From contig JAJUBI010000003.1 in assembly GCA_022419385.1 (NCBI GenBank), positions 1,426,001-1,490,000 of the forward strand: DNA of 64,000 nt, in the 5' to 3' direction. The notes under the pieces were generated by a model. That model had not been told where the DNA came from. It made no database searches and worked only from the letters and a program-made list of their open reading frames with translations. Below, in pieces: positions 1-12,076 of this stretch (positions within the stretch are counted from its first letter, which is position 1; every line of letters begins with the position of its first letter). Both the position numbers and the translations under genes were made by a program. This stretch comes from Paraconiothyrium sp. Pb-2020 (Eukaryota; Ascomycota; Dothideomycetes; Pleosporales; Didymosphaeriaceae).

Positions 1-1
1 C

Positions 2-1132
2 ATCCTCCGTAATATTGCAACCGCTTGCAAGAACCTTCATACCGTGACGATATTGTCGTTCCCGTATAAGATATCTGATACCCTTATTGAGATGGTGCAG
101 TGTGCACAGAACCTGAAGCGTCTTTCCGTATACACCGAGATTAGCACGGATACCATGGGTCAAATCTTGCGCAGAAGACCGGAATTAGAGCTCATCGATT
201 TCAGAGATATCGTTGCAGTGGAACAACAACCAATGAACTGGAAAGGTGGCCCGTACAGCAGACTACAAAGCATCTCATTGTGCGGCAATTCCGATCGACG
301 AGTGTCAAATAGTCACATCACGACTCTATTACAACAAGTCCCCGAATTGCGCTCATTGAAATGTGTGAACTGGGGTCGACAACTGCCACCGAGCGGCATC
401 TACCCACTCGGTGAATCTCGCCTGACCAACCTTGTTTTGTCGCAGGTTGCCATCGATCGTTTCCCTATCATCCCGCATACATTAGAGAGCCTCAGTTACC
501 ACCCACGCATCGCTTCTCCGCCCCAAGCTGCATTTACGGGCATGATAAACGTCGAGCTGTCACGCTCGCGCTCCCTCTCTCAATTGACTTTGGGCGGCCT
601 GGTGATTTTATATGCCGATTTTCTACCCAAGCTTCTGGACTATTACGTGGAGCCGAACGGAGCGGGAGCGAGCGCTTCGAGAATCCCCATCGAGGACGGG
701 GCTCCCTTACAACACCTCTCTCTGAGCGGGAGTGTCGTGACAAACAACTTCGACGGAACACCTTCTGCCTTGGACTCTATCCCCTCGAGCACCCTAGTTT
801 CCACCTTTCTGTCCACATCGCCACGGGTCCTAACACGCTCCTTGACTTCCTTGGAACTTCCCGGTCAGCCTCTCACAGACGACGACATTAGCATCATCAC
901 CGAATCGACCAGCCTGTCCACCATCAATATCTCGAACACGAAGGTTTCTGGTTATGGAATTAAGAAGCTCGTCGACGGAGCGCCTACACTACGCTACATT
1001 AATGCCGATTATTGTCGAAACCTGAGTGATAGAGATGTGATTGATTATGCGAAGGAGAGGGGCGTGCATGTGAGCTATACGATGAATGAGCCCAAGAATG
1101 GAGCAAAGGGTCGGAAGGTGCGGTACGGATGA
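2..1132 (+). CDS. F-box/LRR-like protein, 5'-truncated
   Basis: The reading frame is open from base 2 to a TGA at 1130-1132 and has no start in the window, so the gene begins upstream. The 377 visible codons show degenerate leucine-rich repeats: paired strand-turn units with recurring LxxLxL and L-x2-C-x2-L spacing, such as the segment near residues 285-345 that ends in an LRYINADYCRNLSDRDV-like repeat. This layout is typical of the C-terminal half of fungal F-box/RNI proteins, which recruit substrates to SCF ubiquitin ligases. The F-box itself would lie off the left edge and is not seen. The C-terminus is basic. A non-F-box LRR protein is possible. Confidence 0.7.
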   Translation: MLRNIATACKNLHTVTILSFPYKISDTLIEMVQCAQNLKRLSVYTEISTDTMGQILRRRPELELIDFRDIVAVEQQPMNWKGGPYSRLQSISLCGNSDRRVSNSHITTLLQQVPELRSLKCVNWGRQLPPSGIYPLGESRLTNLVLSQVAIDRFPIIPHTLESLSYHPRIASPPQAAFTGMINVELSRSRSLSQLTLGGLVILYADFLPKLLDYYVEPNGAGASASRIPIEDGAPLQHLSLSGSVVTNNFDGTPSALDSIPSSTLVSTFLSTSPRVLTRSLTSLELPGQPLTDDDISIITESTSLSTINISNTKVSGYGIKKLVDGAPTLRYINADYCRNLSDRDVIDYAKERGVHVSYTMNEPKNGAKGRKVRYG

Positions 1133-1344
1133 ATTGGTGGCATGTAAGGCTATTTTTGAGAGATCTGCAGGAATATCAGGAGGCAAACTAGCCCAATGTG
1201 ATATTCGGCACGTACTGTCGTTGCATGAACTATGAAATGCAACGGCATTAGGAGCTATCATATACTCCTCCATCATTGTACAATGATTTCGAGTAACATT
1301 TCTGATTCTATCTTTACGGTCCTATGATACAGCTCCCGCCTTAC

Positions 1345-4136
1345 TCACCTCCTCCCTCTCTCCAAATCGACATCACCGCCCTGCCATATCCCCAACGCAT
1401 CCACCCCAGGCGGACTCCCCGGATCCGAATTCGCCCTCGCATACCCCTGCCTACTCTGCACCATCCCACCTATTCCCATCTCCAAGAACGGACTCTGCTC
1501 CCCCACCCTTACCGGGCTCGTAGGTGATGCGAGCCCGTACTCCTCCCCACTACTACGCCGGTCATCATGGTCCGGAATGGTGGAATTCGCGGAGCCTGCG
1601 CGTTCCCGCTGGTGGTGCGCTTCCAAGGGGCGCTGGAGCAGGGGCGACATGGAAAGTGAAGAGTCGTGACTTGGGCGTTTGGAGAGCGACTCGCTGGGGC
1701 TGCCGTATCTCTGCCCCAGTAGTGACGGCGAGGGCCGCGCGGCCGAAGAGTCACTGTCTTGTCGCGGTCTGCGCTGCGGGATCGCAGGCGGGAAGAGCGA
1801 GTGCGCCATAGCGGGTGTCTCGTACGCGTGGTGCGAGTGCTGGCTGTCATCTCTCACCATCGCGGTTGAGAAGTCTGAGAGTTCTATACTCGGGTTGCCG
1901 TGCGGTCGTGGTGTCGACGGACCTGGTATTGGGATGTCAGGGTCGTGGGTGTGGACCTTTGTCCAGAGCAGCGTCTTTTGCGGGTATTTAATCAGACCGA
2001 TGGCGACGGCAAGACGTTCCAGGGGGTCGAATGTAAAGCGCGAGAGAAGGCGGGAGAGGCGGCGGAAGAAGAATGTCCAGTTTCTGTAGATCCGCGTCAT
2101 GCGCAAGCCCTGTCTCGCGTCCTCGTAATCTTCCGTCGATAGAAAAGACTGCTGGCACCACTCGACTGTGATGTAGAACATGGAGAGGCCCATGACTGTG
2201 GATGTGACCAGCGTGCCTGTGAGCCAGTACGGCTCCACCCATTTACTTGCAACGTCTTGCACGCCGAAGTCGAGGTAGCCACCTCCACCACCCCAGGTGC
2301 TGGTGACGCAGTCACAGGTCTTATAGAAGCCCCAAGTTTGAGCGACAACGATGTAAACTAGCCATACGGTGTTGAAACTCTCGACTGGGCGGAAGAAGAA
2401 CCATTCCCATTTCCGCTGTGGACTCATATCTCGCAGGGCTTTGGCACGCTCGTCGAGGAACGTCTCCACCCTGTTTCTAGTGGCCTCCTTGTCTTTAAAT
2501 GGATATATCAAAACTAATCGTGTGATGGTGTGTATGAGGTAATTCTCGGTCGTGCGTAAGAAGCTAGAGGTTCGTCTTTTGATGAAGGCCCATCGATCAT
2601 GCCTTCTGTCGTCCCACCGATGCACAAAGGCATTGCTCTGCAGCCGTGTATGGGTTCTCGCTAGCCAAGGCGGCTCTTTTATTTCGTACGGGGACAGAAT
2701 CAACCTGGAAAGAATCAGTATTATCTAAAGCTGGGTTGTCGGACACCATGTTGGGTATTTCAGGCCAATACCGGTCCCAATGCTTCTGGAATGTGAACTC
2801 ACCAAACGACCATCTCCATGATCATTGATCCCAGAGATATGCAGAAGAATATAGTATAACCACCACTACGACATCCCAGGCCAATTGTGGGCGTGAAGAA
2901 GCTCAGGATGAAAGCGCCACCGCAACTGCCCAGCACAATCGCGACTGAGGCGGCAACCTGCCAAAATTCGCGAACGTCGAACCAAACCAAGCCTTCGTCA
3001 TTGACAGGTCCCAATACCAAATTGGTGCGAGCTTCTCTCTCGTTCGCAAGCCAATTTCGCCCCTTTTCTGCAATGTAGCAGTTCTCAATGTCCGAAAGAA
3101 TAGGATGCGCCGCTCCATAATGCCACCGTACGCGAGCTTGGCCAGCAAAGTCGACGAAGAAGTTGTCCATATACTCTGCTTTTGCTGCGATGTCATGGAT
3201 GTGATTCGCAAATGGCTCAAAATTTGGCTGGTCGTTGAAAGAATCGATGAACTCTTGACGATGGCGTTTATCGCGCAATGCATGTCGCACGTGGTCCACC
3301 AGCGCGTTGAGTTTCTTTCGGATAGCTTCTGCCGCGATAGGGTTGCGGTCCACGATCGTAGCCATGATCAAGACGGGAAACCATGCGAGCATGCAGCCCA
3401 GTGCCAGATCGTGAGCTGTTCGGTTCTGGCCGATCACTCCGAACGCTGCTTGGATGGAGAGCGCGAATGCGAACAGAAACCACATGATGGACACAAAAAC
3501 CGGAACAGCCCCACGTCTTCTCATCTCACGGACTTCTCGAGCCAGGATGCGTCGCATTTGTCGCAATGTTTTGTCGGTGTCGGTCAACTTCAAGTCTTTG
3601 CTGAACAGGACTATGCGTAGCAAGCCTTCGGCCTCTTTCTCCCTGAGCATCGCCGTGGGCTTCATTGTGTACTGATTCATAGCTAGCAGGAGGTACATCG
3701 AGTCCCTCATGCTACCAAAGTCGGTCTTGCGGTCGGGCACCTTATCGTATGGTACAGCCATATCTACCATCAAAGCAGCCTTGGCCGATACTTTGATGTT
3801 CCAGAGGACATAGCTGAGGGATGCGATTGGCGATCCGACCCATCGCGTAATGGCCAGTAGAGTCCGTCTGAACGCATTGCTTTCAAATGGTGCTTGAAGG
3901 AGAGTTCCTATAACCGGCAAAAGCCATGTAGTGATGGTTGCTGAAACATCGTCCCACGGATACATATCGGCGCCGTGACCACATATTGCAAGGCAACCTT
4001 CGCGTGTGATCTGCGTAAGTGGTCTCGGTTCCAGCCCTAGCAGCGGACCATGCCAACCATACTTTGTCCTTAGATCTTCATTTGCAGCATATATGGCGGC
4101 GCATTCTGTGAAGTTGATGCGCGACATCGATACCAT
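1345..4136 (-). CDS. Large polytopic membrane protein, function unknown
   Basis: Two exons, 4136-2803 and 2704-1345, are joined across an intron with GTGAGT donor and TTTCCAG acceptor, giving 897 codons. The frame stays open upstream to 4217 but has no ATG there, so the first in-frame ATG (4136) is chosen. At least five hydrophobic segments are visible: one near residue 75, two near 225-275, a long pair just before the splice junction, and two in exon 2. The last 200 residues are Ser/Pro-rich and look cytoplasmic and disordered. I do not recognise a catalytic motif. The gene starts about 150 bp downstream of the regulator's stop on the same strand, so its 5' leader must lie in that gap or overlap the regulator's 3' end. 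Confidence 0.75.
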
Positions 4137-4290
4137 GGCCGAAATCGCGGGAAGGATGGCGGGTATGCTGGGGGACGCTGCGGCGGGGCACGGCTTATCT
4201 TCAACCGAGAACGCCACCTCGTACGCATCGTATTATCGGGCGGTTGCCTACTTCAGGCCTCCGGTAACAGAGCCGCATTGCCTCACTTTA

Positions 4291-6947
4291 TCAGGTGAGC
4301 GTTTTTGTATATTTCTCGAGACTGATACCGAGGTTGTTGACGAATTGCCATTGCGTGTTGCCCTGAAGAAAACGAGTCCAGATATGCAGAACGGCAAGGC
4401 CGAGCTGAAATGGCTCGTCTGGAACAGTCAGTTCGCGTTCCTCGTCAAAATCGACGACTGCATATGCCTCTTCGACAATGCATTTGACCCAATGAACAAT
4501 GCGGTGTTCCGAGCCTTATAGCGTTAGTAAATACGAACAGCTGAAGAATGTGACCAAAACATACGAGATAGACTGTCGTCACACAGCGGGCTAGGCAGCG
4601 AACATAGCCATTTGCCCAGGAAAATCGCACATTCAAAGCTAGAAATAGCATGCTGGACGCTCCAAAAGAAAGCTTGACTTCGTGCGACTCTGTCGATTCC
4701 AAGTCGCACAGGTATACTGAGTGCGTGAGTCGAATATAACAGAGCCGACAAGAGGTTGTCGTTGCGCTCAATTTCAGGCAGCTTAGCCAGGCTCTGAGCG
4801 ATCAGAACTGGATCGCGCGACTCGAGGTGACGATGTGAGCCTAGGTCCAGAGAAAGGCGGATGTAAGCTACAACGAGCAAAGCACTTGAAGTGAAGGGAA
4901 TAGGTCCGCTTTCGTTGTTAGGATCAAGTATGCTCTCAGGAGCTTGCTGCCATAGACTCGTCCAACTGCGAAGCGCACGACTGTGAAAGATTTAGCGGCG
5001 AATGATCGTATAATGCGCTTAGGTGTTCATGCTTACCCGATTGTGTGGAGCTCTGACCCTGAGATTGCTGCTGGTGAAGCAGCAGGAAAAGAGAGCTCCC
5101 TTACCACATGAATGCGTTGCAGCAGAGCATGGAGCAGTATATAATTGCCGATAGGGCTGGGTATGGGATGGACTGAACTGACGCTCGATGTACCTTGCAG
5201 CAGGACCGATAAGGCTTGTTGGAAAGGCATCTGATCTTCTTTGCGCTCGCGTTCGAGCGATGCCCACTGTGCGGCACTTGACGCTTGCCAGTGCGGAGTG
5301 CAGCAAGGCAGTCGCAAATGCAACTCACTACTCCAAAGCAGTGGATGTATGTTGTACGCAATAGAGTGGACATTGATATAACAAAAGGCTGTGCAGAGTC
5401 AGAACAAGAAGTCGAATACTAGACAACCCGTTACATACCAACCAACTTCGTTCGTCTAGAAGATTCGTGTTGGACCCAATCATCCCACAAGGCGGACCTC
5501 GCCCCTGCCGGGATGCTGGAGGAAGTACTCTCTTCTCTAAGTCCATTGTCACGCAGGCATTGAACAAGCAATCCTCGGAGAGCGAAAGCTTGCTGTAGCA
5601 AGTCCTTCCGTTCCCATGTGGCAAATCCCACGAGAATCAATAGTGTTTTGGCCATATCAAGGGGCGCCCATGGACCTGCTTTCCTTGTCACCGGTACCGT
5701 AGCGGGCGAAAGCATATTAGTAGATGCAATAAATGCCAATGTTTGTGGGCCGAAGTGCGATTCTTCCTGACGAAGTCGCTCAAAAACAATAGCCTTTGCA
5801 ACACGGAACAAACGGTCCGCACTTCGTCTTTCGAAGCAATACTGTGCCCCTGCTGCACACATAGCTAACGTGAGCTCCAGAGGCGAGCATGATGGCTTGT
5901 AGGTCGGTTCATGAATGAACGGAAAGTGGCTATGAAACCCAGAAAAGAAGGCAGTGACGTAGCGCGTAAGGGCATGGCGAGAAGGTATCTCGAACTCTGA
6001 GATGGGAACCGGAAAGCTTGGGAGTAGAGAGATGAGGAAGCTCCTATGATCTTCTGTTACATGATACGTTCCATGTCTTGCTCGACTCTCGCGAACATCT
6101 GGGACAGATGTCAGTCATTCTTGATACAACAAAAGCGTAGGAACCTCGATGATGGTCTTTCTAAGGTACCTCCAAATCCTCGTTCTGAAAGGAAGGTCGA
6201 CCATAGCAACATGTGAACTCACCTGCTCCTGAATGAGATCTCAAATGAATTTGATCTTCTGCTGGTGCTGAAGGTAGCCAAGTGCTGAAAGGGGTACCAA
6301 TCTCCTCATTTCCTGGTGATTGAGGAGGTTCTGGCTCTCTTGATGGTCGTCGAGACTCTTCATAGTTATCGAGCCGTAACCAATCAATGTTATACTCAGG
6401 CGTCCATTGGGCTGATAGGCCTACACCATCTATGAAGTTCACGAAATCTCGAAAGTCTTCGAAACCTTCATCCTGATAGGACCCAGGATGTAACGCTGGG
6501 TCGATGTGCCCTTGCGCATCGTGGAAGGAGTCCACCGGAGTAGGGAGCTCTGGTCGATGATCATTAATTGGAGTTTCGAGCATCCCATTTTCGATGACCG
6601 CAGGGGCCGCGCTCAAATTGTTCGAGGAGACATTATGCAGGGATGGTGTATGTGTCTGCGTCTGCGTCTCGGATTGTGGCTCGTGATGTTCTACACCAGC
6701 ATCACTATGACCAGTAATTCGCCAGTGCCTCGTGAGAAGATCTCGACGTGTGAAAGATGCGCCACATTGACACAAGAAGGGTTTCTCCCGTGTATCTTTG
6801 CGTCCAATAGTCAGCATTCCTCTCTCGAGTAGTAAAGAGTGGGTCAACCCAGTGGAGCAACTCACGTGTGCGGAGATGGCGGGTTAGATGCTCGGCACGT
6901 TTGAATGACCGTGAGCAAAAACGGCACGTATGGCTGTGTCTGTGCAT
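4291..6947 (-). CDS. Adr1-type C2H2 zinc-finger / Fungal_trans transcription factor
   Basis: Six exons (6947-6866, 6795-6223, 6098-5439, 5388-5037, 4980-4565, 4514-4291) sum to 2307 nt, or 768 aa. Introns of 50-124 nt have GT-AG ends, and the last has a perfect TACTAAC branch site. Two C2H2 fingers open the protein: C8-C11-H24-H28 with helix residues RAEHLTRH, then C36-C38-H51-H57 with RRDLLTRH. These helices closely match those of yeast Adr1, which binds TTGGRG. The second finger has the one-residue C-x-C spacing. Residues about 250-550 form a Fungal_trans domain (ALTRYVTAFFSGFHSHFPFIH, W-x2-W-x3-ES-x-RRT, ARSQAFFWSVQHA). It shares its promoter with the divergent SDR and is probably the local regulator. 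The join of exons 2 and 3 could include a 15-nt extra exon. Confidence 0.9.
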
Positions 6948-7383
6948 ATGGTTTCAGACTTTGGGGTTGCGGAGTGTTGGAGGTGTGGGTTTGGAGTTCG
7001 CGGGGAGCGACACTGGAGTCAAGCACGTGTAAGGGTTTTCTTAGAGCAAGCGCTAGCCTGCCTAGTACCACATCGGACGATATCAATCTACCCCACATTT
7101 CGGGGTCTGTGATTGCAGGAACCTACTCCAACTTTGACTCCAATTGCCTCCCTTAGCGATCACTACCGCGATCAGGCCTTACTCCGTACTATTATCGAGG
7201 GCATCCCATGCTCGGTATCTATCAGCCTGACATCACCAAGTTTACTGGTCGGAAGGGCTTATCATCAGCAGTCACAGTGCGCGCTGATGATCTCGCCCAC
7301 TTCGCTGTAACTCTTGGCACGCGAGGGATCTTTACTATTCTGCGCTTTCGTTGTGTCTGTCGTTAGTGTTCATCACTGGACAG
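6948..7383. promoter_or_regulatory. Divergent promoter of the regulator and the SDR, with Adr1-type motifs
   Basis: This 436-bp region separates two divergent start codons. It contains GTTGGAG at 6976-6982, TTGGAG at 6991-6996, TTGGGG at 6961-6966, CTCCAAC at 7126-7132 and CTCCAAT at 7138-7144, all matching the Adr1 consensus TTGGRG on one strand or the other. An inverted repeat ACCCC-N7-GGGGT lies at 7090-7106 and includes a CreA-like CCCCAC. The motifs suggest autoregulation plus carbon-catabolite control; binding is inferred from sequence only. Confidence 0.6.
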
Positions 7384-8340
7384 ATGGCATCGATTGCAAG
7401 GCAATTGTTTGGCGCAGCTGTGGTGACCGGTGCAGGTGGTACAGGTGAGAAAGCAAGGCGTACGGCCTTGGAAATATGGTTTGTCTGACGAATATAAGGC
7501 ATTGGTGCAGCTGTAGCCAAAGGATTCGCCCGATCTGGGTGCACGAGGATCGCTATAACCGACATCAACCCAAGAACACTCTCTCAGACAAAAGACGCTA
7601 TCTTATCCATCAATCCTTCAATCAGGGTCTTTGATAGAACAGGGGACATTGCCAACGAAAATTTTATCGACTCTTTCCATGAAGAAGTCTTCAGTGAATT
7701 CTCAAGGCTTGACTATGCAGTGAATTGCGCAGGAGTATTAGGAAGCAAGACTCTGAAAGCGGTGGAAATGGAGACGGACGCATTTGACCGGTTGAACGGT
7801 ATCAATTACCGTAAGTGGTGTAATAGATACTTTCCGTTCAATGTCACTGATCTGTGCTAGGCGGTTCATGGCTAAGCTGTAGGGCACAACTAAGAAATAT
7901 GCTCAAGCAAGAGCCTTTAGACGAGCAGCCCAAACAGAGAGGCGCCATCGTGAATATTGCCAGTCAACTTGGTATAGTTGGCAGACCTGGTGCTGGTAAG
8001 TCTACTTCTCAGACAAATGCTATCAGCTCACGATTATCCAATAGCTGCGTATTGTGCTTCCAAAGCTGCGATCATTAACATGACGCGGTCGAACGCAATT
8101 GATTACTCAGAGAATTTGATCCGCGTGAATTGTGTGTGCCCGGGTGTGATCGAGACGCCCATGACGACTACGTCTCCTGAGATGGTGGAAGCACTTAAGC
8201 CTGCTATCAACATAGCGCCTATGCAGAGAATGGGTACTGCGGACGAGGTCGCCGATGCAGTCCTTTTCTTATGCTCGCCGCAAGCGTCATTTATCCAAGG
8301 GCATGCGCTTGTGGTAGATGGTGGATATACAATTAATTAA
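7384..8340 (+). CDS. Short-chain dehydrogenase/reductase (SDR)
   Basis: Four exons (7384-7444, 7499-7810, 7861-7995, 8045-8340) give 267 aa. This is a classical SDR with a Rossmann nucleotide-binding motif TGAGGTGIG at residues 15-23, an NCAG turn, a catalytic Ser in NIASQLG, YCASK with Tyr172 and Lys176, and a C-terminal LVVDGGYTIN typical of the family end. It should oxidise or reduce a small alcohol/ketone with NAD(P). The introns are 49-54 nt. It lies head-to-head with the C2H2 regulator and faces the amidase tail-to-tail, so it is a likely member of the cluster. The substrate cannot be read from sequence. Confidence 0.9.
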
Positions 8341-8668
8341 TTAATGCAATTGTATATATGAAATCTCTTCCATGGATGAGCGACTTCTCACATGCATGTG
8401 CAAGGCACGGCATAGCGTGGTGTGACTACATCTCCCAATTTCAAGAAAATACATACCGTTGATGGTCATTCACAGATATGCCTATCTTTAAGATATAAAG
8501 CAAATATAGACTGATGTTTGCTTTCACGATGCACCGAATCACCAATAGTGGAGAGTACATGTTTGTTATACGCATAGCTCTTCTTGCACATTGGATCGGA
8601 TTCAGTGTTCGCCGGAGATATTGCGCTTCAGATGCTACGTAAGCCCAGATTTTCCTCAACCTTTCTTC
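8341..8668. other. Convergent spacer between SDR and amidase
   Basis: This AT-rich 328-bp spacer begins with ATTAATTAATTAATG just after the SDR stop. It presumably holds the two 3' UTRs. I see no gene. Confidence 0.5.
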
Positions 8669-10458
8669 TTATAGCTTCACAGGAAGCTTTTGAATTTCGT
8701 CGTTCTGGATGCCGATCGATCTCCATTGGTTTGCGTTCTCCCACGCAAGTGCTGCATCTAGTATTTTTTGCTCCTGCCACAATCCTCCAACGAGCTGCAT
8801 TCCTACTGGAAGTTTCACCTTAGGATCTCCCCTGCTTGGCGCGAATCCGACAGGGAGCGACATCGCCGGATGGCCCGTAACATCGAATATCGCTGTGTTG
8901 ATTGTGATTCCCATGCTCGGCTTAAGAGCAGCCATGGGTGAGTCTCCCTGCTTCCACTCTATATTTGAAGGCGCGACAAAGGGTGTTGTAGGCATAACAA
9001 TGAGGTCATACTCTTGGAATAGTTTCTCGTAGGAGTCGCGGATTTGCTGTGCTATGTTCATAGTCTTGGCATATAGGCCGGGATAGCTCTTCATGAGCGA
9101 GAGACCATTGATGATGGTGTTCTTGGTTGATGGGAAGAGCTTCTGGAAGCTTGTACTTGTCCATGGTTGGCGGGCAGCTTCGTATTCGGTGGAAAAAAGC
9201 CCGCGTCGACCGTGCGCAAATCCCATCAAGCCGAGAGTACCAGCGATTCTTGCCTGAATCGTCCAGATAGCGGGACCTTCCAGATGCAGAGGCAGAGATA
9301 CCTCTTCAACGGTAGCTCCGAGTTCTTGGAAAGCGTAGCTGGCGTCCAGGACTGTCTGCCTCACAAGAGGATCCACTAAGCGATGTTCGAATCCTTCGAT
9401 TAGTATACCTATCTTGAAGCCTACAATGGAGCTCCGGAGGGATTTAGAAAATGTTGTTGAACCGTAAAGGGGAGCTCCCAGTGTACGGTCGTCATAATCG
9501 TCTCGTCCACTGATGGCATCTAGACAAAGTGCAATATCTCTTACGTTCCTCGCAATTGGGCCGGCATGGTCATTGATGGCGTCCGAGGAGCTAATCCCAG
9601 TGTAGGGAACAAGTCCGCTACGATGAAGTCAGTACTCCAAACAGCAAGCTGCTTGCATAAAACCTACTGTGTTGGCTTCAATCCGACACCTGTAACGTAA
9701 GTCAGTCCTAGACAATTGGAGAGAGGTTTCGCAAAAGCAGTACGTACACCCACAGAACGACGATGGCACACGAATGCTGCCTCCTTGATCGGCACCGATA
9801 GCGATGTCTACCAAACCTCCTCCAACCAATGCCGAACCACCGGATGTACTGCCACCGGCGGAATAGCCTTCTGCGTAAGGATTGTGGACAGTTCCTTGTG
9901 CACTTGTGTACGAAGATGTCGAGTTACAAAAATTTTCGCAGATTGTTGTGCCGACGATATCTGCACCTGCTTCCAATGCACGTGTGACAACTGTGGCGTC
10001 TGCGCCCGAAGTCCATGCCGGAATAGCATCAGTGCCAAAGAATTGAGGAACGCCGGCTACGGCTATGTTGTCTTTCAGACAAACCATTTTGCCCTTTAAT
10101 AACGTCCCTCTCGGATTACCCTGAATCGAAAACTTGTGCGCCCAGGCAGCACCGTAATCTTGATCTTCAGGAGAAGGGCGTATTATGTTCTTTCGTGGAT
10201 ACCTGTCGATATCCGCCCGTGCTGTGTAGTCTGGTAGAGCAAGGACATGCTCGGCAACGTCGTGCACCGCGGCTAACAACTGTCGATATTCACCTGACTC
10301 TCTTCTTGACAACCCTTCCGTGATACCAATATTGGCTAGAAGCAATTCAGCCTCGCCGTCAGGTATAGCATCGTCGCTTGATGTTAAATTAGCTTCTCCT
10401 TGTGCGGCGTGGATGTTGTGTTCACGAACTTCAATGGAGAATCAAAGAACACCGACAT
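8669..10458 (-). CDS. Amidase-signature hydrolase
   Basis: The Ser-cisSer-Lys amidase family is clear: Lys111 in CLKDNIAVAG, cis-Ser188 in GGSTSGGS and nucleophile Ser210 in GADQGGSIRVP. Exons are 10458-10430 (tentative), 10376-9748, 9689-9668 (22 nt) and 9617-8669, totalling 542 aa, a normal family length. The small exon restores GCVGLKPTHGLVPYTG. The first exon is uncertain: an ATG frame beginning MSVFFDSPL runs into a stop, and only a 53-nt intron with a weak GTTCGT donor joins it in frame. A frameshift near the N-terminus is the alternative; the catalytic core is intact either way. The enzyme would cleave amide or half-amide bonds in the cytosol. It sits between the SDR and the alcohol dehydrogenase. 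Confidence 0.88.
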
Positions 10459-10849
10459 GATATCGGTTTTGTGTTTGCTGTGACGATCAAGACTCTATAT
10501 TGTACGGTGGTTAGATTGATATACCAAAAAGAGAGTCTCAAGCGTGTGAGATGTCATGTGTGGTGTGACCAATCATGCGCCTTGCCGCAAAGGGTGCTTT
10601 GCATTGGAGTCGGCGAGCTCCGTCTCCAACCAACTCCAACAGCGTGGCGACCCGCTTTACGCGTCGGAAGGTCTTTCCACGGAAGGATTCACTGCAATTA
10701 TACCCCGCGGTGGGGGTTTCGGAACGCGGAGAGACCCCGTAATGAAAACTTGACGAGAAAAGAAGGTGTATGACCTGTTCTTGTGTTTAGAGATGCAGGA
10801 GCTCAGTGACTTTTGGCTCTTGTTGTGTGATTTGGAGCACTTTTGGCTC
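10459..10849 (-). promoter_or_regulatory. Amidase promoter with phased CTCCAAC pair
   Basis: This is the upstream region of the amidase and also the 3' flank of the alcohol dehydrogenase. CTCCAAC occurs at 10624-10630 and 10634-10640, exactly 10 bp apart, and ATTGGAG at 10603-10609. ACCCC-N6-GGGGT lies at 10702-10717 and contains CreA-like CCCCGC and GTGGGG. These fit Adr1-type activation with glucose repression; this is inferred. Confidence 0.55.
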
Positions 10850-10866
10850 TTATTGTGTGATTTGGA
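10810..10866. repeat. Tandem 30-bp duplication overlapping the ADH stop codon
   Basis: Two 27-bp copies (10810-10836 and 10840-10866) repeat with period 30 and one mismatch, 10822 G versus 10852 A. On the minus strand that mismatch is CAA in the distal copy and TAA in the proximal one, so the only difference is the stop codon of the alcohol dehydrogenase. Confidence 0.9.
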
Positions 10867-12076
10867 CTACCAGTCGTCCCTTCATAGCGGGGTCTGTGTA
10901 CTTCGCGATCAGACTTGGTATTTGGTCGAAGGTAATGGTAGTGACATGAGATGCAATGTTGTGTTCGGCCACAACCTTCAACATCTCTTCCACTTCTTCC
11001 CTGCCAGCGACATATACACCTCGAATAGTCAGCTCACGGAAGACGATAGGCTCTGTGTCGAACTGCCATTTGTTCTTCGGTAGGCCGACTGGTACCATCA
11101 CGCCTCCGTTGCCTAGTTGTCGTAGACTCCAGGTGTTCGCTGCAATAGAATCTGTACAGACCACAATGCCTGCAAGTCCTTCGCCCGCTGTGAAATCTAG
11201 AATCTTATCTGAAGCATCCGAGGCTGAAGAATCGACAACTAGATCGGGTTTCAGGTTGGACGATACCTCATTTGCCAGCCGACGGCCTTCTGGTCGGTTG
11301 TCGATAGCTACCGTCTTGTAACCCATAGCTTTCGCAAATTGGATTCCGAGTTGTCCAAGACCACCTATGCCGACGATTGCGACTGTTTCTCCCGGCTGAA
11401 CGTCCAGCTTTAGCTTCTGGAGTGCGCCCCATACCGTCGCCTTTATCTAAGTTAGTAATGGGGACGAATCTATAGGATGCGGGAACTTACGCCTGCGCAC
11501 ATAAGCGGTGCACCTTGTTCGAAAGACACCTTTTCAGGTAGATGGACAGTGGTCTACATGCATGTCACCAGTCAGTGAAGCCAGCTCGCTCGAGCAGAGT
11601 ACGCACCGCTGGGTCTGCGATCATGTATTCTGCAAAGGCACCATCGTGCTTGAAGCCAGCCATTTCTCGTCTCTCACAAAACCGAGGATCAGTGCAACCT
11701 TTTCTTCGAATGTACTGCCGGCAACCGACACACTCCCCGCAAGCCTTTTTAAAATTCAACACACCCACGCGATCACCTACTTTCCATGGACCTTTCACGC
11801 GAGCACCAACCTGCACGATCTTGCCAGCAGGTTCATGGGAAGGGATCATTGGTAGCTTTGCTTGAAACTGACCCTCCCAGACCTGAAGGTCTGAATGGCA
11901 GAATCCTGCGGCATATATTTGAACAAGCAGGTCATCGCCGCCGCACTGTGGTAGCGGGTGTGAGCTCAGTAGCTGATACGGTTTATTGAACTTTTACGTG
12001 TCAGTTTTGGCGTGACACGAGTTCCCCCTCACGTTACCTCTGCAATCTGGGCAGCGCGCATTTGCTGTGATGTCAT
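10850..12076 (-). CDS. Zinc-dependent alcohol dehydrogenase (MDR family)
   Basis: Exons 12076-12038, 11990-11607, 11553-11491 and 11440-10850 total 358 aa; introns are 47-53 nt and all in phase 0. The protein has the catalytic-zinc ligand Cys43 in GFCHSD, SHEPAG at residues 63-68, a structural-zinc cluster C-x2-C-x2-C-x7-C in CGECVGC, and a Rossmann loop GIGGLGQLG near residue 175. It should interconvert an alcohol and an aldehyde with NAD(P)H. It diverges from the deacetylase across a motif-rich 473-bp promoter. Translation stops inside a short tandem duplication, and read-through would add 19 residues. Confidence 0.92.

Noticed and set aside
7090..7106. ACCCC...GGGGT inverted repeat as a terminator hairpin
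   Set aside because: It lies in a divergent promoter, not after a gene, and the arms are only 5 bp. A regulatory reading is more sensible.
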